Shown here piece by piece: positions 25,049 through 39,216 of a stretch of DNA of 64,000 nucleotides. Made by a program: the position numbers and the translations under genes. The DNA is from Parasponia andersonii (lineage: Eukaryota > Streptophyta > Magnoliopsida > Rosales > Cannabaceae): the NCBI GenBank assembly GCA_002914805.1, contig JXTB01000214.1:112036-176035 (forward strand), read 5' to 3'. How positions within the stretch are numbered: position 1 is the first letter of the stretch; each line of letters opens with the position of its first letter. A model generated the notes under the pieces. It was not told the origin of the DNA. It saw only the letters and a program-made list of their open reading frames with translations, and ran no database searches.

Positions 25049-25443
25049 CAAATTATTGCTTCTATTCAATGCTTTTCTGCTCTGTTCTTAGCTACCTTAT
25101 CCTTATTACCATTCCTAGACACTTTTTCATGTTCACTTCCTGACTTGGGACTTCGTTTAGTTTTGTTTTGTTTAGTTTGGTCTAGTTCAGCAGTTGTTTT
25201 TTTTTTTTTTAAAAATAATTAATTGATTTGGGCAATTTGTATATGGTCACTGCTCATTAAGCTGCTATACACACAAGATTAGTTGTCCCAAGTTTGTGAT
25301 CAACGATGGTAGGAAAGGGTCAAAACCTGGATGTCAATGAGAAATGATTGGAGCTTAGCTAAAAGTTTTCAATAAAGGGAAAGAATTTTGTGATATTGGG
25401 CATTAGTTGGCTATTGCTAATATTGCTCATAGCTGCATTGCAG
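25012..25443 (+). other. Probable 5'-UTR intron of 5-oxoprolinase copy B with (CT)n
   Basis: The donor CTTCAG|GTACTC is followed directly by a (CT)n run (25015-25045). The acceptor CATTGCAG ends at 25443. The remaining leader is about 45 bases to the ATG at 25489. The arrangement mirrors copy A, but the intron sequences do not align visibly. Inferred from splice consensus. Confidence 0.5.
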
Positions 25444-25488
25444 ATATTTGGATCAAGATAATCTCATTCGTGAACTCTCAGTGCAGAA

Positions 25489-28400
25489 ATGGGATGTGAC
25501 GATGTGGACAAACTCAGATTTTGCATTGATAGAGGGGGAACTTTCACTGATGTTTATGCTGAAATCCCAGGTCACCCTGATGGTCGAGTTCTTAAACTTC
25601 TGTCTGTTGACCCAGCAAATTACGAGGATGCTCCAGTTGAGGGAATTAGGAGGATTCTAGAGGAATTCACTGGAGAGGAGATTCCACGGACTTCGAAAAT
25701 ACCTACTGATAAGATAGAGTGGATAAGAATGGGTACAACAGTGGCAACAAATGCACTTTTAGAGAGAAAAGGACAAAGGATAGCTCTTTGTGTTACTCGC
25801 GGTTTCCGGGATTTACTCCAGATTGGTAACCAGGCTCGTCCCAACATATTTGATCTCACTGTATCGAAACCATCAAACCTTTATGAGGAGGTTATTGAGG
25901 TTGATGAGAGAATTGAACTTGCACACGATCAGGAAGAGGATATTGACTCAGCCGTGTCACTGATCAGAGGGGTTTCGGGTGAGCTTGTCAAGATTGTGAA
26001 GCCTATTAAAGAAGCAGCTTTGAAGCTTTCACTAAAAGGTTTGTTGGATAAGGGGATTAGCTGCTTGGCCGTTGTATTGATGCACTCGTATACTTACCCG
26101 CAACATGAACTGGTCGTGGAAAAATTAGCTATGAGTTTGGGCTTTAGACATGTTTCCATATCTTCAGCTTTGACACCCATGATTCAAGCTGTACCCCGTG
26201 GTCTTACAGCTACTGTGGATGCGTACTTGACTCCTGTTATGAAAGAATATCTATCGGGGTTCATATCCAAATTTGATGAAGGGTTGCACAAGGTGAATGT
26301 TTTGTTTATGCAATCTGATGGAGGACTTGCGCCAGAAAGTCGATTTTCAGGGCATAAAGCAGTTTTGTCAGGTCCTGCTGGTGGAGTTGTTGGTTACTCA
26401 CAAACTCTTTTTGGGCTTGAAACAGATAAACCCCTTATTGGGTTTGACATGGGTGGTACTTCTACAGATGTGAGTCGTTATGCTGGAAATTATGAACAAG
26501 TCTTGGAAACCAAGATTGGTTGTGCCATAATACAGGCACCTCAGCTTGACATAAATACTGTTGCTGCAGGTGGTGGATCAAAGTTGAAGTTTCAATTTGG
26601 AGCTTTTCGCACAGGACCAGAATCTGTGGGTGCTCATCCAGGTCCGGTATGTTATAGGAAAGGGGGCGAATTGGCAGTTACAGATGCAAACTTGATTCTT
26701 GGATTTGTTATACCTGATTATTTTCCATCCATCTTTGGCCCCAATGAGGATCAGCCCTTAGATATCACGTCGACAAGAGAAGCATTTCAAGAGCTTGCTA
26801 CAGAAATAAATTCCTACAGAAAGAGCCAAGATTCATCTGCAAAGGACATGACAGTGGAGGAGATTGCTCTTGGATTTGTAAACGTTGCAAATGAAACAAT
26901 GTGTCGTCCTATACGACAATTAACTGAAATGAAGGGCCATGAAACAAGGAACCATGCTCTTGCATGCTTTGGAGGTGCTGGCCCTCAGCATGCCTGTGCC
27001 ATTGCTAGGTCTTTGGGCATGACAGAAGTACTCATTCATAGGTTTTGTGGGATCTTAAGTGCTTTTGGGATGGGATTGGCAGATGTTGCGGAAGAAGCGC
27101 AGTTGCCATACTCTGCTGTTTATAGTCAAGACACTGTGGTGGAGGCATCTCGCAGAGAGGCAATTTTACTGAAGCAGGTTAAGCAGAAACTACAAGAACA
27201 AGGGTTTGGAGAGGAAAACATTAAAACAGAGACATATCTGAACTTGAGGTACGAAGGCACAGACACTTCAATTATGGTAAAGAACCAGAAGTCTGCAGAT
27301 GAAATTGGATATGACTTTGATGTGGAATTCGTGAAGCTGTTCCAGCATGAATATGGATTTAAATTACAGAATCGCAATATTCTAATATGTGATGTCCGAG
27401 TTCGTGGTGTAGGAATAACTAATGTATTGAAGCCAAGGGCTTTACCACCTGCATCTGATCCGCCTGATGCTGAGGGATGCTTCAAGGTTTATTTTCAAAA
27501 TAAGTGGCAAGATACACCGCTATTCAAGCTTGAGAAACTAAGTTACGGGCATCTTGTGCGTGGGCCTGCTATAATTATGAATGGAAATAGTACTGTTATA
27601 GTAGAACCCAACTGCAAAGCTATCATAACCAGGTACGGAAATATCAAAATTGAGATAGAGCCTATTGAAAGCATCATGAAAGTATCAGAAAAGATTGCAG
27701 ATGTTGTGCAGCTTTCAATATTCAATCATAGATTTATGGGTATAGCTGAACAGATGGGAAGGACTCTTCAAAGAACTTCTATATCTACTAACATAAAGGA
27801 GCGGCTAGATTTCTCTTGTGCTCTATTTGGACCGGACGGGGGACTAGTTGCAAATGCCCCTCATATTCCAGCACACTTAGGATCTATGTCCAACACAGTT
27901 CGTTGGCAGCTGAACCACTGGGGTGATAATCTGAATGAAGGAGATGTTCTGGTAACCAATCATCCTTGTGCCGGAGGCCTTCATCTCCCTGATATAACTG
28001 TTGTCACTCCCATTTTTTATAATGGAAAGCTGGTATTCTTTGTCGCTAGTAGAGGGCATCATGCCGAGATTGGTGGTATTACTCCCGGAAGCATGCCCCC
28101 CTTTTCCAAGTCAATAGGGGAGGAAGGGCCTGCAATAAAAGCGTTTAAGCTTGTAGAAAATGGGATTTTTCAAGAAGAAGGTATTTCTAAACTTCTTCAG
28201 TTCCCCAGCTGTGGTGAACTAGCAAAGCAGATCCCAGGAACCCGCAGGCTTCAAGATAATTTATCGGACCTTCGAGCTCAAGTAGCTGCCAATCAGAGAG
28301 GAATTTTTCTCATCAAAGAGCTCATTCAGCAGTATGGTCTGGAGACTGTTCAGGCTTACATGACATATGTACAGTTGAATGCAGAAGAAGCAGTGAGAGA

Positions 28401-29295
28401 GATGCTGAAGGCAGTTTCTGCTAAAGTTTCACCCCAATCAACTAGTTTTGGAGATGGCAATTTTGTGACAGTCGAAGAAGAGGATTACATGGATGATGGC
28501 TCTGTTATTCATTTGAAGTTGACAATTGATTCTTATAAAGGAGAAGCAATTTTTGATTTTAGTGGAACCAGTCCGGAAGTTTATGGAAACTGGAATGCCC
28601 CAGAATCAGTGACATCTGCTGCAGTCATATACTGTCTTCGTTCTATGGTAGATGTTGACATTCCTCTTAATCAAGGTTGTTTGGCTCCTGTGAAAATTCA
28701 CATTCCACCAGGTTCATTCCTCTCTCCAAGTGATAAGGCTGCTGTTGTGGGAGGTAATGTCATGACGTCTCAGAGAATAACTGATGTTATACTTACTGCA
28801 TTTCAGGCCTGTGCTTGTTCACAGGGTTGCATGAATAATCTCACTTTTGGGGATGATACTTTCGGTTACTATGAAACAATTGGAGGTGGTTGTGGGGCAG
28901 GGCCAACCTGGGATGGAACAAGTGGAATTCAGAGCCATATGACCAACACAAGAATGACTGATCCCGAGATCTTTGAGCAGAGATATCCAGTTTTATTGCA
29001 TAAATTTGAACTGAGAGAGAATAGTGGGGGAGCTGGAATTCATAAAGGGGGTGATGGGCTAGTTAGGGAGATAGAATTCAAGCAGCCTGTTGTCGTTAGC
29101 ATTCTTTCAGAGAGGCGTGCTCATGCGCCAAGAGGGTTGAATGGAGGTAAACAAGGAGCTCGTGGAGCTAACTACCTGATTACAAAGGATAAACGAGTAG
29201 TCTTCCTTGGGGGTAAGAACACAGTTGAGGTGCAGGCAGGGGAAATTCTTCAGATTTTAACTCCCGGTGGTGGTGGGTGGGGTTGCCCTGCTTGA
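25489..29295 (+). CDS. OXP1: 5-oxoprolinase (ATP-hydrolysing), tandem copy B
   Basis: A single exon encodes 1268 aa, colinear with copy A along its length. Differences are scattered: one residue fewer overall, and different residues at the N-terminus ([12 protein letters not shown]) and around residue 150. All diagnostic blocks are kept: [57 protein letters not shown] and the glycine-rich end [12 protein letters not shown]. The same reaction is expected: ATP-driven hydrolysis of 5-oxoproline to glutamate. The two genes lie head to tail about 4.1 kb apart, with separate leaders, so each likely has its own promoter. Whether B differs in expression or substrate cannot be read from the sequence. 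Confidence 0.97.
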   Translation: MGCDDVDKLRFCIDRGGTFTDVYAEIPGHPDGRVLKLLSVDPANYEDAPVEGIRRILEEFTGEEIPRTSKIPTDKIEWIRMGTTVATNALLERKGQRIALCVTRGFRDLLQIGNQARPNIFDLTVSKPSNLYEEVIEVDERIELAHDQEEDIDSAVSLIRGVSGELVKIVKPIKEAALKLSLKGLLDKGISCLAVVLMHSYTYPQHELVVEKLAMSLGFRHVSISSALTPMIQAVPRGLTATVDAYLTPVMKEYLSGFISKFDEGLHKVNVLFMQSDGGLAPESRFSGHKAVLSGPAGGVVGYSQTLFGLETDKPLIGFDMGGTSTDVSRYAGNYEQVLETKIGCAIIQAPQLDINTVAAGGGSKLKFQFGAFRTGPESVGAHPGPVCYRKGGELAVTDANLILGFVIPDYFPSIFGPNEDQPLDITSTREAFQELATEINSYRKSQDSSAKDMTVEEIALGFVNVANETMCRPIRQLTEMKGHETRNHALACFGGAGPQHACAIARSLGMTEVLIHRFCGILSAFGMGLADVAEEAQLPYSAVYSQDTVVEASRREAILLKQVKQKLQEQGFGEENIKTETYLNLRYEGTDTSIMVKNQKSADEIGYDFDVEFVKLFQHEYGFKLQNRNILICDVRVRGVGITNVLKPRALPPASDPPDAEGCFKVYFQNKWQDTPLFKLEKLSYGHLVRGPAIIMNGNSTVIVEPNCKAIITRYGNIKIEIEPIESIMKVSEKIADVVQLSIFNHRFMGIAEQMGRTLQRTSISTNIKERLDFSCALFGPDGGLVANAPHIPAHLGSMSNTVRWQLNHWGDNLNEGDVLVTNHPCAGGLHLPDITVVTPIFYNGKLVFFVASRGHHAEIGGITPGSMPPFSKSIGEEGPAIKAFKLVENGIFQEEGISKLLQFPSCGELAKQIPGTRRLQDNLSDLRAQVAANQRGIFLIKELIQQYGLETVQAYMTYVQLNAEEAVREMLKAVSAKVSPQSTSFGDGNFVTVEEEDYMDDGSVIHLKLTIDSYKGEAIFDFSGTSPEVYGNWNAPESVTSAAVIYCLRSMVDVDIPLNQGCLAPVKIHIPPGSFLSPSDKAAVVGGNVMTSQRITDVILTAFQACACSQGCMNNLTFGDDTFGYYETIGGGCGAGPTWDGTSGIQSHMTNTRMTDPEIFEQRYPVLLHKFELRENSGGAGIHKGGDGLVREIEFKQPVVVSILSERRAHAPRGLNGGKQGARGANYLITKDKRVVFLGGKNTVEVQAGEILQILTPGGGGWGCPA

Positions 29296-31118
29296 TTGCT
29301 CACCCTGATACTCTGTTTCATTATGAACTAGATGTTTTCTGGAATTTGCTATCAATGATACTGGTCTATCTATTGATATCTGGTTTCTTCTAGTGCTTCA
29401 CGTCTTTTATCTTTGTGCCATGGAATAATCCATTATCATGAACATTACACATGGTTAGTTGCCAAATACAGGTTTGTCATATGGTTAGTTATTGTATGAT
29501 GTTGTAAGGGATTGTATAGGCTTTAGTGGTGAACTGAAAGGGACAGAGTGACTGCTAGCCCACACTCTCTCTCTCTCTCTCTCCTATACTGTTTATCATA
29601 TTGTATTGGATATTTAAGCTATTTGTATATTATACAAAGATCCTAGACCAGTGTTGCAAAGCTCTTAGTGTTCGTTTTCATCTAAATTTTTGTCATCACG
29701 AATCAAACATATTGGTAGAACTAAAATTATTTGAAAATGTTGTGTTGGTCGTGCTTCATGAATCAATACAATGTGTTGTCACAAATCCCATCGTCTTAAT
29801 TTAGCCGCCTTCATTTGTTGCTTTGTTATGTCCTACTAGTTACTTTATACCTAGTTGAAAGGAGCTTCTACGATTTTCTAAGCGTAAAGTCGTATCAGAA
29901 TAATAAGGTGTTATTTTATACGTGAATGTGAATATGATGAAAATACAGACGTTCATAAATATTCGCTATTAATAAGGATACAGTAGAACTTACCACATGC
30001 TTGCGCCGAATTACAAGCAATACGCAATGAATGCCTAGTATGAAGAACGTTCTATACCAATAATTTAATAATTGGCATAAATAATAATTGGAAGTCATAA
30101 ATAAAGTCAATCGAAAGTCATAATTGAACGTTCCAAAAATAAACATGATTATTAAAATTAGTGTTTGACTTAAAAGACAGTATAAATTTATTAAAAATCC
30201 TAAATCTGAAGATGAATGTTAATAATAACTAAACTATGAAGAATAAAATGAAACAATGTAATTATTCCTTATTAAAAACTAAAAACTTAAATGTGTTCTA
30301 CGTTTCAAAAAATATATATATATATGAATGAATTCGGAGAAGCAAGTATCACCTAGAGTAAACATTTCTTTTGAGTCGGCTGTCTCATCGAGTAAAATGT
30401 TCACAGAGCTTTAGCAATACCTCTATGTGACCAAAGCAATACCTATATAGCAACTTTTTCTTTTCTAAATTTCTACGTAAGCATTAATAAAGATAAGAAA
30501 ATAAAAAACAAAAATTAAAAAAGAAAAGGAAAATAAAAAAGCTTGTTTCGCAACATTCATATTTTTTTTCCTAGAGAAAAGTCATCTTGGCCATCTATTT
30601 CACTTTAAAAACACCCACAAAATATATATATGGTTTTTTTTTTTTTTAACTTATAGTAGATATTTTTTTTTAGCCGTTGGATCACCATCTAACAGTTCTA
30701 ACAATGATCCAATGGTTATAATGAAGTACATGAAAAGACGTGCATCATTAATATTCTTTCTCTCTTCCTTTTTATAATAAAAAAATATGCATGCTAAATT
30801 TTCATTAGTCGAATTGATACTTATGCATAGGTTAAAAAAAAAAAATACCTTACTAAATTAGTGCCCATATATATATATATATACAAATGTTGTCTACCTA
30901 TAACTACTTGAAAAAAGAAAACATAAAATAAAATAACGGAGAAGCAAGGAGACAAAAGGAAATCAATCACCTGGAAGAAACACAAATAAAAGAATCTTTC
31001 TATTGACGGCAGGTTAATTGTTTAAAATGTTCACATAAACTTTAACGTATGAATGGGATATACTTTATACCAACAGTAGTTTCTGTTCGCCTAAGTCAAT
31101 CCATTTCAATTGCACTTG
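29296..31118. other. Intergenic region between oxoprolinase B and the GlnRS 3' end
   Basis: The two genes are convergent. The region holds a (CT)n run (29565-29583), AT-rich sequence, a short TA tract near 30311 and one TA-associated MITE (30632-30866). Nothing else is recognised. Confidence 0.6.
30632..30866 (-). mobile_element. (TA)n-associated MITE copy 6
   Basis: It lies between TA tracts and ends in AATTAGTGCCC. At 235 bp its left terminus is reduced to GGTTTTTTT, so that inverted repeat has decayed. The hairpin arms GGATCACCATCTAA and TGATCCAA are separated by a longer spacer than in copy 5. The GCATGCTAAATTTTCATT segment is well kept. Confidence 0.8.
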
Positions 31119-34100
31119 CTATTTTCCACCCTTATTGTAGCTGTCTCGAAGAGTGACTGTCCGGTTAAAGACCAGCTTTTCAGGAGTTGAATCCTTATCT
31201 ACAACAAAATACCCTAGAAATGCGGCAGACACATATATGGTCAGAGTCAAAACACTCTACATTATAGCCAACTAGAGTTCTAAAATCAAAATCAAAAAAT
31301 CTAGAAAAGCCTAAACTGATGAACTCACATGACCAAGCAACACAAACCAATACAAAAGAAAACTCTATTTAATTCATTCTTTTCTTTTCTTCTTTTTTTT
31401 TCTTTTTTTAAAAAAAAAAAAAAGTGAGTATTTTCCCCCACTTCAACCTAGCTAAGCCATTACCTTCACTGGTTCAAGGTCCCTGAACTGAATAACCAGT
31501 AGTTACTCTTTCTAAAACTCTATGGATCACAGACTAAACTTGATAGTTGCAGACAGATTGCACAAAATGAGGGCTTCATGTATAAGCTCATTCCAAATTT
31601 TTCCAGAAAAATTTAAATAAATGAATAAATAAAGCTCTTTCCAAATTCAAGGGGGGACATATCTTAACTACTGCAGAGAAAAAATCTGTATCAAGCTTTT
31701 TTCTTGCAACGTTTCGAAAGGATATAATGACCCACATCATGGAAGAACTAGATAGATGAATATCTTTCATGTCACACAATGTACACCTAATTTATTTTCA
31801 TGATTAATGTCAAGCGTACTCAACGAAATTGATAACAAGCAAGGATTAAGGAAATTACCAAGCCTTTCAAACTGAAATTTATCACCAACAGCGGCAGTCC
31901 CAAGTGAGGATACAGCATATGCATTAGGTATAACAACTTTGGATTGTGGGTTCAAATCAGTAAGCCAGTCCTCAAGTTCAGCAGGATTCTAATGCATTGT
32001 CGGGGAAAAAAAATAACTTTAATTTAGTTTCTTAGGTGAAGGAAAGCGTCAAAAGAAGAAATGTCTGAAAAGGTTTTCAACCTCAGAAAGGAACAATTTG
32101 TCAAACAATCTAACTTCAATGTTGAGTGGGTCAACCCCTGGAGAAGGCTCTGCAACCCAATGGAGGACACCCTGTACAACATTTAAAATAAGGAAGAGTG
32201 AAAAATCACTAACAAGCACCAGTCAGTTTGGTACTGTAATAGAACCCTTCAAACAAAAATCTGATAATAACAAAGGACCTTTGGCTTTGTCTTCTTGGAA
32301 GGATCATACTCTGCCCGAATTTCAAGAACAGTTTCTTTATCATCGTCGAAGATAACATCTGTGCATTTAATAGGGAATGCGTATCTGAATTCATCAAGAA
32401 GAAATGTCAGCAAAAGCCTACATATCCTTTAAGCTATGTTTGGTAGAGAGGAAAAAAAATAGGATGGGAGAAAAAATTAGAAAGGAAAGAAAATGTGTTT
32501 CCTCCGTGGTTGTTTGGTATAAAGGAAAGAAAACTGACTTGTTTGAAAATGACTATTTTACTTTCGATATAATGATTTTAAAAATTAATATACAAGATTA
32601 ATTTGGTAAATTTATTTTTGTGATTGGTAAAGTGTTTTTTCTTCCACTTTTCTTTCCAATTTAGAGTGAGAAATTTTGTGGGGCCCATCTCACTTTTTTT
32701 TCCTTCCCTTTTCTCCTCCTTTTTCTCTTCCTCTCCCTTTTCCTTCCTACCAAACAACTATTTTTTCCCTTTTCCTTCCCATTCTCCCTTCTACCCTTTC
32801 CTTCCTCCCCATTTTCTCTCTTACCAAACATAGCCTCAGTAAATTCGCAAGCACTGATGTTTAAGAGTATATGTACCTGAGTAGCACAGATTTACCAGGA
32901 GCGAGCCCATAATAATCTTTGGAATCTTTTGTCCGAAAGTCAGAACTTTCAATATATACTACATTGGAAAATGGAACCTAAGGAGGAAGAAGGAAAAGCA
33001 GTTACAGATTAGAACATTGACACCTGTAGAAGATTCTCGATGCTAAACAAATATATTGCAGCTATAACTGAAAGTGTCATGTTCACATATGAAAAACTTA
33101 ATCATCATAAGCAACTGACAAACAGTTGAGTGACAAGTTCACTAAGTGAAGCTAAATGTACTCATCTAATGAAACTAAAAGACACAGGACCAACATAAAT
33201 AAATAATATAGAAGGTCAACGTAGTTTTGCAGATTGTTTAAGGAATATTAGCACTATCCACTTGAAATAGAAACTAATACTTCCAGTTTTGAAACCTAAA
33301 GTCACCTTGTAGTAAGCAGAGACATCATCGGCTTGGACATCAGGCCATTTCCTAGCATCAAGGTCCAGTGTACTGCCAGCTTCTAAGTTGGTAATAACAA
33401 CCTTTGAACACAATTAATTAGTGTTAATAACAACCTTTGAACACAACTTATTTGCCCTACACAGAAACAAGGCATATCCCAGTGGAAAACAAGGGCAAAC
33501 ATCAACACCTTGAGAGGATTCAACACGACCATCGTGCGAGGAGCTGTTTTGTTCAATTCTTCTCTTATATGATACTCCAGGCGATCCACACGGATCATAC
33601 TACAATCACTGTAGCATAGGGAATGAAAGTACGTTAAACAAGAAAGGTTTCAGCATGATAGTCTCAGATGTCTTTATGTTATGCCCAAAACAAATATACT
33701 GAACCTTCTAGTGATTCCAATTCCTCTAACAAAAGTGTTTATTGCAGTTGAAGTCACACCCCTACGTCGTAAGCCAGCTAATGTCATAAGGCGAGGGTCA
33801 TCCCAACCATCAACCCATTTCTCTGTCACTAATTTATTTAACTGCAACAGGATAGCATATGGAGTAAGTGGGGGCAATTCAAACATAGTATGTCATAAAT
33901 GTCCGTCACTACACTCGGAAATCTACTCTACAGGTTTCACTCACCTTGCGCTTCGACATGACAGTGTTACTGATATTTAAACGTGAATACTCCCAAACGT
34001 ACGGCTGGTAAAGGCCCAGCGAATGCAACAACCAGTAATACGATGCACGCCGTGTCTCAAATTCGAGGGTACAAAGCTACAAATAATTTTGACAGACTAT

Positions 34101-37100
34101 GATTAAAAGATCAAAGACAACCACAAGCATGTGTGCACATGATTCTTTCAAGGTAAGGAAACTACAAGTTGCGTTCATAAAGCACATGAGAAGAATATGT
34201 AGTCTATAAGAAGAATCTTGAACATATATTCATAAATGACTATAAGAAGAATCTTGAACATATATTCATAAATGAATTTACAGTACTCAGGCACCAACCA
34301 GCTAAGAAGTATACGCATAAGAACCTAGCAAGTAAAGGTAAGCAAAAGCTAAACGGATGAAGGGAATGAAGTTCTCTATATTTTGTTAACAGATACAAGC
34401 CTATAACCGAAAGTAAACCTAAAAACATATTTCCTAATGAAATAAGACAACCAGAGAAAAGGTCTTCATAAATTAACAAAAGAAAAGAAAACTTCCAGTA
34501 ATAACGAAATACAATGTATAGGAGAAGTTACGAAGGAAGAGATGGCATGTCATTCAATTAAAAAAAAGAGACGGATATGTCATCTTACTTTTGCTATAAA
34601 TACGTTTCCCAATCCACGTCAACGAAAAGATACACAAACCAATGTGTACATTTTGATAATCCAACAAAGATGGTTTACCTTATTGCCAGATAATGAGCCA
34701 AGCAACATAATTTTTTTCCCCTTTTCTTTTGATAATTGGCAACACACTATCAATGGGCTCAAGCTAATTTTCAACTTATTGAATAAAATTGGGCTATTGA
34801 ACTACAAAAATGAATTGAATACCCAAACATTTTACCAGAAATCCGATAATAAGTTACTGCCACAGGATGAACAATTCCTCAACACAAAACACAATCCTTA
34901 CCGGATGCATTCTTGAAACCCATCCCTCCCACTTACATCAAATAACCACTTAAGTCCAACATGGAAAACCATTAATTATCTCGTACTATCTTAGTAACTG
35001 TGTTTACAGAGCACAATATATATGATTCACCACAACCAGCATAGCTAGAAAATGAAATTCAGCATGGACAGAAACATAACAATAAACATATGTTACTTTC
35101 TAATATTTCGATAAGACCCAAAAAGTATACTGTTTCATTAAAACACATATACCTGACATGCTTGAATGTGAATGTTAAGAAAGGATATATATATAAGTAC
35201 ATTCAGTGTGTGTGTATATATGTACGAACATGATCTATAAGGAATTTAGACTAATACCAATCAAACGAAATAAACATACCGAATGAGTGACATTCTCAAG
35301 AGAATCCACAATGCAATGAGCATAGTCATAACTTGGATAGACACACCACTTGTCTCCAGCATGCGGATGAGGAGTAAACTGGAGAACCAAAAAGTCATAT
35401 CATAAAAATAATAATTATACAAGTGTTTAGGAAAGAAGTAGTGAGGGCATGTCACCACTTGCCTTCATTCGATACGCAATAAGGTCATACATATTATAAT
35501 TATCACTCTGCATGTCTTGCTTCATTCGAAGTGTTGCTTTTCCTTCTTCAATGAGACCTCGTCGCATATCCTCGAAAAGTTTCAAAGATTCAGCAATAGG
35601 CCTGTCTCTCCAAGGACTATTCATCTTGTTTTCCCTATACTTCTTTACCTCCTCAGGTGTCTATAACCAATTTTTTCACAAATATTAGTTTTTTTTCTCA
35701 GACCAAAACCAATAGTATGAAAGACAAACAAAATTTGTGTACAAGTAATACTAATCATGAAAAAATTTCACAAAAATTACCAACTATAATATCATTATAA
35801 TATCTTCAAAGTTCAAACTCATGCCAATTAAAAAAAGAAAAAAAAAACACACATGCACACACACACATCCTAGAGGGGATACAACCTAGTTTATAATTCA
35901 TACTGGTGAAAATTGAAGAGAGGTTATATATATATATATACTAAGAAAAAGAAAACTCCAAATCTTGAGTATATCAGATCATGTAATAGGCCATGCCCAC
36001 AGATTCTGTCATGGGACATTCACAAAGGGCATTCGGGGTGGCACAAATAGGAACAAAAAGTAGTCCATCAGGAAGTGGGGAAAAAAATGTAGGGAAAACG
36101 AAAACCAGAACACTTTTTACAAGAAACAAAACTTTTATTGATAAAAAACCGGAACATTGAAGAAATGCTAATTTGTAGATTGAGTTTTTAACTAGTAAGG
36201 AACAACACCTGATGATCAACATAAGCATGACCCCTTCGTATCAGCTCCACAGCCAAATCATACAAATCTTGAAAGTAATCACTGGTATAAGTAATCTGGA
36301 AAAAGAACAAATATTATCATCTGCATAAAAACAAGAGCGGGTCCATTAATGTCAACCATCAGTTATACCTTGAAGGGCTCCCAACCCATCCACTTGACAA
36401 TCTCTTCGATATGATCAATATATTCTTTCTTTTCAGCTTCAGGATTCGTATCATCATACCTAAATAGACAGAGTGCTCATTAAATCTCAAAAACAGTAAT
36501 ATATTATCTAGCAGTAGCAACCTCTATGTCTTTAACTACATGAAGCATAATTTGAATATTTTGAAGGAAGAATGTAAATTCCACAGCAATTAAGTGAAAA
36601 CTATGGTCTCCAACAGAATAATATGCTTCCTACCATAAAGTTAAATATTATAATAGCCTTTAAGATAAAAGATCAGTCATTGCTTTTTTTTTTTCTTTGT
36701 ATGATCAAGAAAATGTGTTTTAGCTTCAGGTATTACAAACTAGATACTTTTCTTTTTTCCTCTACGCAATAAAATTAAATACACAGGCAAAGACAAAGAG
36801 TATTCCCACCTTAGGTAGCATCCTCCACCTCTATCTTTCGCCAGGCCGAAGTCCACAAACATTGCCTGATTAACAATGCCAAAATATAGTTAGATTTCAA
36901 ATATAACCCATTTCAAGGAACTAAAATATAAAGCTAAAACATAATGACTTAAAATTTGAGATTCCAAATATAGGTAGAATAAGAAGAATAACCATTTACA
37001 AGGCAAAAAAGTATTAAGCTATAAATTAAAGATTTATAACTTGCCTTGGCATGACCTATATGTAGATAGCCATTTGGTTCAGGAGGAAAGCGAGTTAAAA

Positions 37101-39174
37101 CTCTCCCTCCTGTCACCTTCAAGTGTTTTTCAAGCAGCTCCTTCGTATTGCAACATCTCAAGATAGAACCATCACTAAAGAAAACTTCGGTATGTACCTA
37201 AAAATGACAATAAAACTAGGTTAAATCAAAATTTTATGCTTGTATGGAAGGAAGAACCAACAGCTCAACAAAAGTGGCAGCTAAGGTAAAGTGTCAATAA
37301 AATATGTTGGGACCAAACAATGAAATTCATGACAAAAGGAAGACACTAGTTTAATCCTAGTTTTAAAAATGGCCTTACGATCTCTAAATACCAGTGGCTG
37401 GTAAAAATTATAAACCAGAAATGATTTACAAAATTATCACTAACAAGAATTAGGTAAAAATTCTAAACCAGAAATGATTTACAAAATTACCACTGACAAG
37501 AATTAGAAAAACCAACTCAGTAATGTATTAAGTACAATAAAATTTACAGTGATCTAAAAGAGATAGCAAATTGGGACAGCAATAGAGAGCGACTATCTAT
37601 TGCTTCAATTCTTTGTTGACCAAGAAGAGCCTAACCACAAATATTGCCACTGCTAAAAATATAACACAGTTACTTCAGAGTTCAACAAAGAACAATATTT
37701 ACTTTCTTTAAGGTAGTAACATACCTTAAAGTTTTCCTCTGGTTGAGTGAATATCAAGAAGGGATTAATCTCCTCTTCAGATGGTTGTTCTGGAGTAGAA
37801 ACAACAACACTTTTTTCCTAAAAAGTATAAGAGAGAGAGAGAGGGAGAGTTATTAGTCATATCTGATCAAAAAGGTAGCTGAGAAAAAATATCATGAATT
37901 AGCGAACCTCAACTTTAGGAATCTTCTCTTTCTTCTTCTTGGGAACCTTTTCATCATCTGCTGCAGTCCTTTCACCAAGTAATTCATATAGTTTTGCATC
38001 AATGAGTTTCTGTAGTAAAAACAATGAACAAGAAACATTTTCAGTTGAACAATTTCTAACCTATATATAATGTTCATATAAAAGTAATAAGCAGTGTCAC
38101 CTTCACAATTTTTGGATCAGCCCATGGATGCCTCTTACGAAGGTGTGCAAACAAATCACCCACTAAAGACAGCAACAGAATGCGAAATTTCAGTAGTCAC
38201 AATGAATTATTTATAATTATAAAATAAAAAATACAACAAAGAAAATCGATAATACGGAAAGTACTAAGAGACTCAAATAAAAATATTAAAAAAATAGCAA
38301 CACGAAACTGTCTACTCAAAAGAGTGAAAATACCGTTTGTTCGATAGCGTTGCTCCAAAATGGCACCCTTATTTTCTTCAAAAACCTCATTTACAGACTT
38401 TTCAATTTCTTCTGCTGAAACCTCAACACCTGCTTGGACATACAAATGAGCTATTGGTATCTCTAACTATAGAAGTAAACTGACTTCACACAGAGTACTC
38501 TGACCAAATATACTACGCCACAAAATTGACACATTAAGTAACATTTAAGTCGAACTATGTTTCCATCAAATGCCAAAAAAGAAACACATCGCACTATTTC
38601 ACTAACGAAGTCGTGTGTGTATGTGTACATACATATATGTAAGTAAATCAGTCATACCTACACCACAAGCTTGTTCAAAATCTTTCAACTTAAAATTTTC
38701 GGAGGCAGTAACAGCCAAAAATGAGAATGCTGCCTCCAACTGAGCTGGTGTTTTAATCTGCAAACAAATGAGAGAAACTTTGTATAACAATTTTTCTTCT
38801 CCCAAAGAAAACATTCCCAATATTTCCATTAAAATTTGTCAGAAAAACAAACATTGTGTAATGTGTAGCCCACCTTTGAGGAAACAACATATTCCAACAA
38901 GGTTGGGCGATGGACAAGGGCATTCGTTGGATATTTGGTGGAAACCTGTTACAAACACAATAAATAAATAAAATATAAAGTATATAAATATATATATATA
39001 TATATGTAAGAATAAACATATTCTAGTGATTAAGAATGGTATTTATACCGAGTACAAAAGATTGCCAACAGTGCGATCACATCCATGGGTAACATCAGCC
39101 TGAAAATGAGAAATATAGATTCAAATAATTTGTCCAAAGAAATTTAAAAGGAAAAACAAAAAAAAGGGTGAGAG

Positions 39175-39216
<42 letters not shown>

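Noticed and set aside
37045-37200. A GT donor four bases after HIGHAK
   Set aside because: It would add GCAA and shift the frame; the GC donor gives perfect continuity into [14 protein letters not shown].
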